Assembly (NCBI RefSeq): GCF_001742225.1
Contig: NZ_CP017078.1
Location: 124,001 to 188,000, forward strand
Length of the DNA: 64,000 nucleotides
DNA from: Novosphingobium resinovorum
GTDB lineage: Bacteria; Pseudomonadota; Alphaproteobacteria; Sphingomonadales; Sphingomonadaceae
Direction of reading: 5' to 3'
Positions 34,108 to 42,706 of this stretch are shown one piece after another. Every line of letters starts with the position of its first letter. Position 1 is the first letter of the stretch. Both the position numbers and the translations under genes were made by a program. A model generated the notes under the pieces. That model was given only the letters and a program-made list of their open reading frames with translations. It made no database searches and was not told the origin of the DNA.

Positions 34108-35087
34108 CAGGCGCGCAAGCCGATCACCAGCCTGTGTTCGGAAGGCCCTTCCCCGCGCAGGCGACGGAAATCGGCCGTGCCGTCAAATGCGCGCTCCCAG
34201 ACGAAGCCGATATAGGGCGCGAACTTGCGCGACACCTCGTAGCGCAACCGTCCGCTCAGCTCGACATTGCTGAAGCCGCTGCCGAGCTGCCGATCGCTCG
34301 ACCGCTTCGAATAGATATTGGTCTCCACCTGCGGCGTAAGGATCAACCGATTGGTGAACAAGACCTCATAGGACGCCTTGGCGCGCGCCGCGAGACGCCC
34401 ATCGGTTCCTACATAGCCGGTGAGCTGGACGTCGAACCAATAGGGCGCCAGTCCCTCGACGCCGGCGGCCAGCCAGGTGGTCGCACCCTTGCCGAGATCC
34501 TGCCTGACCCCGAGCAGCGTGCCCCAGAACGGGTTCTTGCTGTGCCACCACAGCGCCTCGACGCTGCTCTCCGGATCGAGACGTTGGTCGCGGGAGTTCT
34601 TGAGCCCCTGGCTGCGCAGCCAGAGCTTGTCATTGTCCTGACCCTTGGTGACGAGCACGGTCCAGCCCACGCCCTGACCCTCGTTGCCGCTGGTGAACTC
34701 AAGCTCATCGACAAGTATCTTGGGGATTGAGAGCTTGTCGGCCATCTCATAGCCCGGCAGCGTCGAGTTGCGGTAGCCGTCGGCATAATCGTCCGAGTTG
34801 CGCGCGTCCGGCGGGGCCTGGCCGCCCTGCATCGAGCCCATGTCCATCGTGGCGCCGTTACCGGACGCCTTCGTGTCGGTCATATCCATGCCCGGCATGT
34901 CCATGCCCGCATGGTCCTGAGAGCCTTGCGCGGAAGGGGTGTGCTGAGCGGGAGTGGCCGTTTGGGCAGGGGTGGCGGCGGGCGACGGGGGCGAGGCATC
35001 CTGCGCGAGGGCGGGAGCCGTGATCGCCGGCGCCAGGAAGAGGGCAGCGCCAAGAGCGATGCCGCGCGAGGGGAAAATCCGGATCAT
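34101..35087 (-). CDS. copB: Outer-membrane copper resistance protein CopB (system 2)
   Basis: The 328-residue protein has a signal peptide (ITAPALAQ), a short Met/His arm (DHAGMDMPGMDMTDTK) and the CopB barrel (LPGYEMADKLSIPKILVDEL, LWLRSQGLKNS, WLAAGVEGLAPYWFDVQL, LRYEVSRKFAPYIGFVWERA, ending AWW). It is clearly diverged from system 1: the Met/His arm is much shorter and the strands differ. Its ATG overlaps the stop of copA (system 2). Confidence 0.9.
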   Translation of the reverse strand: MIRIFPSRGIALGAALFLAPAITAPALAQDASPPSPAATPAQTATPAQHTPSAQGSQDHAGMDMPGMDMTDTKASGNGATMDMGSMQGGQAPPDARNSDDYADGYRNSTLPGYEMADKLSIPKILVDELEFTSGNEGQGVGWTVLVTKGQDNDKLWLRSQGLKNSRDQRLDPESSVEALWWHSKNPFWGTLLGVRQDLGKGATTWLAAGVEGLAPYWFDVQLTGYVGTDGRLAARAKASYEVLFTNRLILTPQVETNIYSKRSSDRQLGSGFSNVELSGRLRYEVSRKFAPYIGFVWERAFDGTADFRRLRGEGPSEHRLVIGLRAWW

Positions 35088-36790
35088 GCGACCACCACCT
35101 CCCGGAACATGCCGGCCGCCATGTGATAGAGCAGATGGCAGTGGAAGGCCCATCGGCCCATGGCGTCGGCGGTGACGCGGAAGCTCACCCGCTGGGCGGG
35201 CTGGACCACGACCGTATGCTTGCGGACCTGGAAGGCGCCGTCCGGGCCTTCGACATCGCTCCACATGCCGTGCAGATGCATCGGATGCGCCATCATCGTG
35301 TCGTTGACGAAGGTGACGCGCAGCCGCTCGTTTGGCTTGAAATGAAGCGGCCTGGAATCGTTGAGCTTGATGCCGTCGAGCGACCAGATGAACCGTTCCA
35401 TATTGCCCGTCAGATGCAGCTCGATGTCGCGCTCGGGCTCGCGCGGGTCGGGATCGCCGCCCGGCGTGCGCAGATCGGCCAGCGTCAGCACGCGCCAGCC
35501 GCGCCCGCGCAGCCCGGCGCCGGGATCGTCGAGATTGGTGCGCGGATAGTCGACGCGCATGTCGGTATTGGCGCCATATTCGGTGCGGGCGTGCCGTGCC
35601 CTGGCCGGCATCTCGGTCATGCCGTGCCCGGCATGCGCGTCGCCTCCCATTGCGCCCATCGTCGCCATCGCGCCCATCATGTCGACCGGCTCGAGCCAGG
35701 TCCGGGCATCGAGCGGCGGCACGGCTGCCGCCATGCCCGGGGCCGGTGCGATCGTGCCACGCGCATAGCCGCTCCGATCGATCGCCTGCGCGAAGATGGT
35801 GCGGGCGCCGCCCTCGGGCATGGTGAACTCGACGTCGTAGGTCTCGCCCGGGCCGATCCGGAATTCCTCGACCGTGACCGGCTCGACCGGCTGCCCGTCG
35901 GTCGATACGACCGTCAGCTCGACCCCGGGGATCCGCACGTCGAAGAACGTCGCCGTCCCCGCGCCGACGAAGCGCAGGCGCACGCGCTCGCCGGGCGCGG
36001 CGATACCGGTCCAGTTGCCGGCGGGCGGCGCGCCGTTCATCAGATAGGTGTAGGTCGCGGCAGAGACATCGCTGTAGTCGGTCGGGTTCATCCGCGAGCT
36101 GTTCCACATCCGCCGCCGCTCGAGCGCCTTGCCCAAGCCCATGGTGCCGACATCCTTGAGGAAATCGCCGGCGGTCGGCTGCGCAAAATTATAGTAGCTG
36201 CTCTGCTTCTTGAGATTGAGGAAGATCTGCAGCGGCGGCTCGTCCGACCAGTCGCTGAGCACGATGCAATAGTCGCGATCGGGCGCCCGCGCCGTCGGCA
36301 CCTGTTTTGGCTCCACGATGATCGCTCCATAGAGTCCCGTCTGCTCGGCGAGCGTGTGAGCGTGATACCAGTAGGTTCCGCTCTGGCGGACCTCGAAGCG
36401 ATAGGTGAAGGTCTCGCCCGGCGCGATGCCGGCAAAGCTGATGCCGGGCACGCCGTCCATCTCCGCCGGCACGATGATGCCGTGCCAATGGATGCTCGAC
36501 ATCTCCTTGAGGCCGTTGCGTACGCGCAGCGTGACCGTGTCGCCTTCGCGCAGGCGCAGGACCGGCGCGGGCACGCTGCCGTTCACGGCGGTCGCGATAC
36601 GGCGTTTGCCGGTGAAGTTGACCGGCAGCTCGGCGATCTCGAGGTCGAACTCGGTCCCGCTCAGCTCAGCGGGCAAGGTTGGTGCGGATCGCGCGAGAAG
36701 CGCCGGGGCGAAACCGGCGACCGCGCCGCCGATCGCCAGCCCCTGGACGAAACGGCGCCGCGCGATCGGCCGGATATGTAAGGGAGACAT
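35084..36790 (-). CDS. copA: Periplasmic multicopper oxidase CopA (system 2)
   Basis: The 568-residue precursor has a Tat signal (ARRRFVQGLAIGGAVAG) and all copper motifs: HWHGIIVPAEMDG, YWYHAHT, HPMHLHGMW and HCHLLYHMAAGMF. The Met-rich insert is short (MMGAMATMGAMGGDAHAGHG), unlike the long repeat in system 1, so the two oxidases are different lineages and not a recent duplication. ATG 36790 is the start that places the twin arginines correctly; upstream in-frame codons run into the adhP region. Confidence 0.92.
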   Translation of the reverse strand: MSPLHIRPIARRRFVQGLAIGGAVAGFAPALLARSAPTLPAELSGTEFDLEIAELPVNFTGKRRIATAVNGSVPAPVLRLREGDTVTLRVRNGLKEMSSIHWHGIIVPAEMDGVPGISFAGIAPGETFTYRFEVRQSGTYWYHAHTLAEQTGLYGAIIVEPKQVPTARAPDRDYCIVLSDWSDEPPLQIFLNLKKQSSYYNFAQPTAGDFLKDVGTMGLGKALERRRMWNSSRMNPTDYSDVSAATYTYLMNGAPPAGNWTGIAAPGERVRLRFVGAGTATFFDVRIPGVELTVVSTDGQPVEPVTVEEFRIGPGETYDVEFTMPEGGARTIFAQAIDRSGYARGTIAPAPGMAAAVPPLDARTWLEPVDMMGAMATMGAMGGDAHAGHGMTEMPARARHARTEYGANTDMRVDYPRTNLDDPGAGLRGRGWRVLTLADLRTPGGDPDPREPERDIELHLTGNMERFIWSLDGIKLNDSRPLHFKPNERLRVTFVNDTMMAHPMHLHGMWSDVEGPDGAFQVRKHTVVVQPAQRVSFRVTADAMGRWAFHCHLLYHMAAGMFREVVVA

Positions 36791-36815
36791 GAACTGTACT
36801 TTCGCGAAGTCGGCT

Positions 36816-37841
36816 TCAGGCGAGGTCGAGGACGATCCGGCCCTCGATGTCGCCATGATGCATGCGGGAGAAGACGTCGTTGATGTTCTCCAGCTTGTCT
36901 GCATGGACCGTGGCCTTGACCTTGCCCTCGCCGGCGAACGCCAGTGCCTCGAGCAGATCGAGCCGCGTGCCGACGATCGAGCCGCGCACGGTAATGCCGT
37001 TCAGCACGGTGTCGAAGATCGACAACGGGAAGTCGCCCGGCGGCAGGCCGTTGAGCGCGACCGTGCCGCCGCGCCGGACCATGCCGAGCGCCTGCTGGAA
37101 CGCCTTGGGCGAAACGGCGGTCACCAGCGCCCCGTGCGCGCCGCCAATGGCTTTCTTGAGCGCTGCCGAAGGGTCCTCGTTGCGCGCGTTGACCGTCAGT
37201 GTGGCGCCAAGGCGTGTAGCGAGGTCGAGCTTGCTATCGTCGATGTCGACCGCGGCCACATTGAGACCCATGGCTCGGGCATATTGCACCGCCATGTGGC
37301 CGAGCCCGCCAATGCCGGAGACGACCACCCACTCGCCGGGTCGGGCCTCGGTGGCCTTCAATCCCTTGTAGACGGTGACGCCCGCGCAGAGGATCGGCGC
37401 AATGTCGAGGAAGTCGACATTGTCGGGAAGGTGACCAACATAGTTGGGATCGGCGAGGACATATTCGGCAAAGCTGCCATTGACCGAATAGCCGGTGTTC
37501 TGCTGTTCGTGGCAAAGCGTCTCCCAGCCACCCAGGCAATGCACGCAGTGCCCGCAGGCGGTGTAGAGCCAGGGCACACCGACCCGGTCGCCTTCCTTCA
37601 CATGGGTGACGCCGGCACCAACGGCGGCGACATGCCCGACGCCCTCATGGCCAGGAATGAAGGGCGGGTTGGGCTTGACCGGCCAGTCCCCTTCTGCCGC
37701 GTGCAGGTCGGTATGGCACACGCCGGTTGCCGCAATCTTGACCAGGACCTGCCCGGGGCCGACCGTCGGGATCGGCGCGTCCTCGATGACCAGGGGCTTG
37801 CCAAATTCGCGGACGACCGCCGCCTTCATGGTTTTCGCCAT
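36816..37841 (-). CDS. adhP: Zinc-dependent alcohol dehydrogenase AdhP
   Basis: The 341-residue medium-chain dehydrogenase has the catalytic zinc ligands in [14 protein letters not shown] and [12 protein letters not shown], and the structural zinc segment [17 protein letters not shown]. The NAD-binding [17 protein letters not shown] is near residue 173. AdhP oxidises ethanol and other primary alcohols. The remnant of an aldehyde dehydrogenase lies just upstream, so this was an alcohol/aldehyde oxidation pair. copA of system 2 follows after 25 bases on the same strand and may be co-transcribed. Confidence 0.92.
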   Translation of the reverse strand: MAKTMKAAVVREFGKPLVIEDAPIPTVGPGQVLVKIAATGVCHTDLHAAEGDWPVKPNPPFIPGHEGVGHVAAVGAGVTHVKEGDRVGVPWLYTACGHCVHCLGGWETLCHEQQNTGYSVNGSFAEYVLADPNYVGHLPDNVDFLDIAPILCAGVTVYKGLKATEARPGEWVVVSGIGGLGHMAVQYARAMGLNVAAVDIDDSKLDLATRLGATLTVNARNEDPSAALKKAIGGAHGALVTAVSPKAFQQALGMVRRGGTVALNGLPPGDFPLSIFDTVLNGITVRGSIVGTRLDLLEALAFAGEGKVKATVHADKLENINDVFSRMHHGDIEGRIVLDLA

Positions 37842-37867
37842 GTCCGTTTCTCCTTTTAAGCGGGGGG

Positions 37868-37946
37868 TCAGAATAGGCCGAGCGCGTGCTCGTCATAGGA
37901 GACGAGCAGATTCTTGGTCTGCTGATAATGATCGAGCATCATCCGG
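37868..37946 (-). pseudogene. NAD-dependent aldehyde dehydrogenase, last 25 residues
   Basis: The minus strand encodes [20 protein letters not shown] followed by LGLF and a stop, which is the characteristic C-terminus of acetaldehyde-type aldehyde dehydrogenases. The rest of the gene is missing because the IS21 element begins at 37947. On the other side of IS21 lies unrelated Tn3 sequence, so the gene was deleted, not merely interrupted. Confidence 0.8.
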
Positions 37947-38006
37947 TTGTCAACGGCGGAGCAAAAGTCGGCCATTCGGCGGCGTAAAACCAGGCCACGG
38001 TGTTAC

Positions 38007-38059
38007 ATGCCGGGGGGAGTGGCGTGAGGGCGTAGCCCGAAGGCCACTCCCCCCGGCAT
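38007..38059 (-). terminator. Strong hairpin downstream of istB
   Basis: A perfect 17-bp inverted repeat (38007-38023 and 38043-38059, arm ATGCCGGGGGGAGTGGC) with a 19-base loop lies 12 bases after the istB stop. There is no run of T after it in the direction of istB, so it could be a transcription barrier or mRNA-stabilising structure within the IS. Confidence 0.5.
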
Positions 38060-38070
38060 TGGCTTGATTT

Positions 38071-38838
38071 TCAGGGTCTGGTTTTGGCCTTTCGGGCCCG
38101 GCTGTGAGCGAGGCGATAGCTTTCGCCGTTCATCTCGAGGATGCTGACGTGATGGGTCAGACGATCGAGGAGCGCGCCTGTGAGGCGCTCGGATCCGAAG
38201 GTTTCAGTCCATTCGTCGAAGGGCAGGTTGCTGGTGATCAAGGTGGAGCCGCGCTCATAGCGCTGGGAGATCAGCTCGAACAACAGTTCGGCACCGGTCT
38301 TGGAGAGCGGTACGAAGCCCAGTTCGTCAATGATGAGCAGCTTGTATCCGGCCATCTGCTTCTGGAAGCGCAGGAGACGCCGCTCGTCGCGCGCCTCCAT
38401 CATCTCGCTGACCAGCGCCGCCGCAGTGGTGAAGCCCACCGACAGTCCTTTCTGGCATGCTGCCAGCCCGAGCCCCAAAGCTACGTGCGTCTTGCCGGTG
38501 CCCGATGGCCCCAGAGCGATGGCGTTCTCACGCCGCTCGATCCACTCGCAGCGCGCCATCTCGAGCACCTGCATCTTGTTGAGCCTGGGGATAGCGGCGA
38601 AGTCGAAGCTGTCGAGGCTTTTGACGGCGGGGAAGCGCGCGGCCTTGATGCGCCGCTCGACCATACGACGCTCCCTGTCGATCATCTCCATCTCGACGAG
38701 ACGGGCGAGGAAGCGGATATGATCGACGCCTTCAGCGGCACATTGCCGGGCGAGCTTGTGATGCTCTCGCAGGCACGTAGGCAGCTTGAGTGCCTTGAGA
38801 TGGTGAGCGAGAAGAATCTCCGGTGCCTGATCGCTCAT
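38071..38838 (-). CDS. istB: IS21 helper ATPase IstB
   Basis: The 255-residue AAA+ protein has Walker A GPSGTGKTHVALGLG, Walker B LLIIDELGFVP and the sensor segment TLITSNLPFDEW. IstB assembles on target DNA and stimulates the IstA transposase. ATG 38838 overlaps the stop of istA (ATGA), the usual IS21 coupling. Confidence 0.93.
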   Translation of the reverse strand: MSDQAPEILLAHHLKALKLPTCLREHHKLARQCAAEGVDHIRFLARLVEMEMIDRERRMVERRIKAARFPAVKSLDSFDFAAIPRLNKMQVLEMARCEWIERRENAIALGPSGTGKTHVALGLGLAACQKGLSVGFTTAAALVSEMMEARDERRLLRFQKQMAGYKLLIIDELGFVPLSKTGAELLFELISQRYERGSTLITSNLPFDEWTETFGSERLTGALLDRLTHHVSILEMNGESYRLAHSRARKAKTRP

Positions 38839-40343
38839 GCGGCCTCCTGCCTGTCGGACAGCAGGCTCATATAGGCTCTGGCAAAGGTCTTCTCGACCGT
38901 CGTGCGTGGCAGGAAGGGATAGACGTCCAGGTCCAGCCTGGGCGGCACGCGTTCGACCCGGCACAGGACCAGGTGCCTGACGGCATCGAAGCCGATGGCG
39001 CCAAGGTCGATGGCCTGTTCCACCGCCGCCTGGAGATCGGCGATGGTGAACGTTTCCAGCAGGCGCAGCACCTGTACATATTCGCGCCTGCCATGTTTGT
39101 GCATGCGCCCTTCCATCAACCGCTGGAGCGTCCCGAACGCTTCGGGCAGGTCCCAGCCCTGCAAAGGGGCCGCCTGGTCGAATGCGTTGATCTTCTGCTC
39201 AATCAGCGGGAGATAATGGAGCGGGTCGAAGATAACCTCCTCGCGGGCATGGCAACGCGGGTGACGGGCGATGACCTCGCTGCGGCATCCGATCACCACC
39301 GCATCGACATAGGCCCTGATCCAGACTTCCTGATGGCCCCAGGCCACCGGAACCGAATAATCGTTGGTCCTGTAGCGCACCAGGGATTGCGAGGAGACCC
39401 GCCCCCCGGTCTGATCGCAGGCCTCGAAGGGTGTAGCGGGCAGAGGCTGCATCGCCGCCAAATCGCGCTGCAAGCGCTCACCGATCGTCTCGCTCTCCCC
39501 GCGCACCTTGTCCTGCTGGCGCCTGCGGCATTGCTCCTCCAGCCACAGGTTGAACGCCTCCCAGGTCGGGAACTTCGGGATCGGCACCATGAAATTGCGG
39601 CGGCAGTAACCAACCAGCCCTTCCACATTGCCTTTCTCGTTCCCCTTGCCCGGGCGGGCATAGCGGTCGCGGATCACGTAATGCGACAGGAAAGCGCTGA
39701 ACAGCGTGGCACGCTTGCGCGTGCCGTCTGGCAGGATCTTCGCCACCAGGCAGCGATCGTTGTCATAGACGATCGAGCGCGGCACCGCGCCGAAGAACGC
39801 GAAGGCATGGACATGTCCGTCCACCCAGGCCTCCGCCACCGCCGCCGGATAGGCTCGCACATAGCAGGCATCACTGTGCGGCAGATCGAGCGCGAAGAAG
39901 TAAGCCTTTTGCTCCACCCCGCCGATCTCCACCAGCGCTTCCCCGAAATCGGCCTGCGCATCTCCCGCCGGGTGCGCCAGCGGCACGAACATCTCCCGGC
40001 TGCGTTGCTCGCGCTCCCGGATGTAATCCTTGATGATCGTATAGCCGCCGGTAAAACCATGTTCGGTGCGCAAACGGTCGAATACCCGCTTCGCCGTATG
40101 GCGCTGCTTGCGCGGGACACCGCGATCCCCCTCAAGCCATCCATCGATGATCCCCACAAACCCGTCCAGCTTCGGGCGCTGCGGTGCAGACTGACGCCGG
40201 TAACCCGGCGGCGATGAAAACGACAGCATCTTGCGCACCGTATCGCGCGACACATTGAAACGCTTCGCCGCCGCCCGTTGGCTCATGCCATCCGCGCAAG
40301 CCAAACGGACCTGAAGATAAAGTTCCACGCTGTAGATCCCCAC
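38835..40343 (-). CDS. istA: IS21 transposase IstA
   Basis: The 502-residue transposase has an N-terminal helix-turn-helix (GMSQRAAAKRFNVSRDTVRK) and a DDE integrase core (DAQADFGEALVEIG, SIVYDNDRC, then GKGNEKGNVEGLVGYCRRNF supplying the Glu). A C-terminal part with the YRTNDYSVPVAWG Mu-type beta-barrel motif follows. It is full length for the family and appears intact. Confidence 0.93.
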   Translation of the reverse strand: MGIYSVELYLQVRLACADGMSQRAAAKRFNVSRDTVRKMLSFSSPPGYRRQSAPQRPKLDGFVGIIDGWLEGDRGVPRKQRHTAKRVFDRLRTEHGFTGGYTIIKDYIREREQRSREMFVPLAHPAGDAQADFGEALVEIGGVEQKAYFFALDLPHSDACYVRAYPAAVAEAWVDGHVHAFAFFGAVPRSIVYDNDRCLVAKILPDGTRKRATLFSAFLSHYVIRDRYARPGKGNEKGNVEGLVGYCRRNFMVPIPKFPTWEAFNLWLEEQCRRRQQDKVRGESETIGERLQRDLAAMQPLPATPFEACDQTGGRVSSQSLVRYRTNDYSVPVAWGHQEVWIRAYVDAVVIGCRSEVIARHPRCHAREEVIFDPLHYLPLIEQKINAFDQAAPLQGWDLPEAFGTLQRLMEGRMHKHGRREYVQVLRLLETFTIADLQAAVEQAIDLGAIGFDAVRHLVLCRVERVPPRLDLDVYPFLPRTTVEKTFARAYMSLLSDRQEAA

Positions 40344-40401
40344 ACCTCCCTGACTTGGCAGAAAGGCTTCAAGGTGGACGACTTTTACGCCGCCCGCAGC
40401 A

Positions 40402-42066
40402 GGACTATCCCGCCGCTAGCGTGGCCGAATATTGCTCCGCCGTTCTCAGCAGCGCTTGAGCTGGGAATATACGGTTCTCGCCGCGCCACAGCAGCCGAAC
40501 CTTGTCGTTCCGGGGAATATTGGCATTGAGGAGCAACAGTTCCTGAGCAAGCTCTTCCCGGATGGCGCTTGAAAATGCACGCGCATCCGCCGTCAGGTTC
40601 AATCCTGTGTAATATGCTTCTCGCCGCGCATCGAAGTCCTTGGGAAGATCGTCATCGGGATTGCGGTATCGGTCCGCCCCGACAACCCAGATTTCCTTAG
40701 AACGGATGCGATCGCGCAGTTGCGCGAGGACACAAAGCTCATAACTGATCCGGTTTACGCGCCCCTCTTCATCAATGACGGAACTGCGCCATCTCGCCGG
40801 AATGACCTCGTCGACCGGCACTGCGTGCGGCGGCACGTAGCGGCATCCATCATCCACTTTGCTTCTGATCCAGTCCAGGGCCGCCAGCACCGGACGCCAC
40901 ACGGCGTTGTTCGACCGGAACTCCAGTGCCGAAAGCAGGCTTGGCAGCATACGGCGATAATGATTGGCCCATGACCTCCGCATCACCTTGTAGATCCGCC
41001 GATCCAAGGCGCCCTTTGCCTGGCTTTCCTTGATGATCGCCGCCAGTTTGTCCTTGCCGGCGATTGGGAAAATGACATCGCAGATGCGCCCGGATGGATC
41101 GTCGATCGAAGCGCTGGCAATCTCGACCAGGAGTCGCTCCTTGCCATAGACCCGCTCGATGTCTTTCGCGATATCGCCCACCACCTTGCGTTTCGAGCGC
41201 GATCCGATCTTATGGACCGTCTCGATCAGCAGGTCGACCATCGCATCCGTAAGCTGAGCTTCCCGCGCCATCAGATAAACGGCATAGAGCCCGAGCTGGC
41301 GCGCCGGTACATGCCGGCGCATCTCCGAGGCTTTCTCGCCGGCAACCCGGCGAACGATCTGATCGACCCATGCCTTGCCCGTGACCGATAGGAAATCTCG
41401 GGGAAGAGCAAGCCGTTGGATAAAGGCGAGTTTGGCGGTCACGCCAAGAATGTTTTCGAGCGTCGCCTGACCTGCATCCCCCTTCATCGTGTTGAAGCCG
41501 GTCGGGCCATCGGGATCGGCGAGCGAGGCTTCCAGCAAGGCGACCGCATCCGGCGCAAGCCGATCGCGGACTCGGGCCAACAGGGCCTCCAGATAGAGGT
41601 GTCGTTGCGAACGGACGAGGCGTTCCAGCTCCTTGCGCGACGGCCCATAGATACGGCGGTCGCGGCACCACAGGAAAACATGCTCGAGCATGGCATTGAT
41701 CGGCTGCCCGCCCGCACAAAGATCGTCGGAAATCCACCTCGACAACGCCCTGCGATCCGTCTGCGTCATACGGCGGAACCCGAGATGCCGCAAAATCTCC
41801 GCGCAATGCCGGCGGGCGGTGCGCCCGGAAAAATCATAGTGGTTCACGGATTTGGCATCGAGACCAAGTTGCTCCGCCAGATACAAGACACCGTCGGAGG
41901 GTATCGACGCATGATCCGGCACAAAGAAGCCATGCCCGGCGAAAAATCTAAGCTGAACCGCCAATCCCAGTCGTGCCGTCTCCGCTTTGCCGGTCACGAA
42001 CGCGATGTCCGAAAAACTCAGGCTCCAGGAGCCGATCAGATCCCCACTCGAAACGCCAAGGCTCAT
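40402..42066 (-). pseudogene. Tn3-family transposase, N-terminal half
   Basis: The 553-residue frame is the N-terminal part of a Tn3-family TnpA with the DUF4158-type beginning (FFAGHGFFVPDHASIPSDGV, HYDFSGRTARRHCAEILRHL). It continues to FPAQALLRTAEQYSATLA, where it stops at the IS21 end. The catalytic C-terminal half with the DDE residues is missing, so it cannot transpose. It runs on the opposite strand to the Tn3 C-terminal fragment at 42197 and need not come from the same element. Confidence 0.8.
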
Positions 42067-42196
42067 AACGCCGCTCCCTTATCGGAGCGGAACGTCGTTC
42101 CTCGCATGGGCGATCGTCAACAACAACCAGCCCGTTCCCGACGTGTTCTCCAAGATGACCAAAATCGCAGCTTCGGGCCGACTGGGCCAACAAGGG

Positions 42197-42533
42197 TGAG
42201 GCCGAAAATGCTCTGAAACGCGCCATCTTCTTCCACCGGATCGGCCGCATCCGTGATCACGCCCTGCAAGCCCAGACCCATCGGGCGAGCGCGCTCAACC
42301 TCGTCGCCGGTGCTATCGTCCTGTGGAACACGACCTACCTGCAAGCCGCCCGCATGCATCTTGCCAGTCTAGGCCGGTCGATCCCGCCGGACCTGCTGCA
42401 ACACCTTTCGCCGCTCGGATGGCAGCACATCAACCTCACCGGCGATTATCTTTGGACCGACCCCGATGCGCCATCGCCGGCCCTCAGGCCGCTTCGCCAG
42501 ATGCACGCTGTCGAAGGCCCGGCGAAACCTTAG
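42197..42533 (+). pseudogene. Tn3-family transposase, C-terminal fragment
   Basis: The plus strand encodes the typical Tn3 TnpA ending: [39 protein letters not shown] and [20 protein letters not shown] 531-533 of the 42,000s lies inside the terminal repeat. The upstream part of the gene is absent. It belongs to a different end from the minus-strand fragment to its left. Confidence 0.8.
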
Positions 42534-42565
42534 CGTATATCTGGGTCCGTTCTATGTACCGCCCC
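42528..42565 (+). repeat. 38-bp terminal inverted repeat of a Tn3-family transposon
   Basis: Read inward from 42565 the sequence begins GGGGCGGTACATAG and ends ACGCTAAGG, the classical Tn3-family pattern of a GGGG outer end and a TAAG inner end. It directly follows the TnpA C-terminal fragment. I found no second copy in the window, so only one end of this transposon remains. Confidence 0.8.
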
Positions 42566-42706
42566 CTAACAACAGCATCTTCTGGACCTGGACCCGATCA
42601 AAATCGTACAAAGTCGAGCTCAGCGCCTGGATCATCTACTACGAGCCCAGCAAGATCCGCGACACACGCGGAGCCTTTGGAACGCCGATTGGCATCGCAG
42701 CTCGGC

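Larger units (their letters stand above)
37947..40401 (-). mobile_element. IS21-family insertion sequence
   Basis: About 2,455 bp with istA and istB on the minus strand. The ends share an imperfect inverted repeat of 27 bp beginning TG and containing AAAAGTCG (37947-37973 and 40375-40401). The bases outside the two ends (ATCCGGT on the left, GGACTAT on the right) do not match, so no target duplication is visible. Left and right flanks are unrelated genes, which suggests that a deletion or recombination occurred at one end after insertion. Confidence 0.85.

Noticed and set aside
35123..36781. A 552-codon plus-strand frame over the second copA
   Set aside because: It is antisense to a multicopper oxidase with all copper ligands present. 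No ribosome-binding site or domain supports it.
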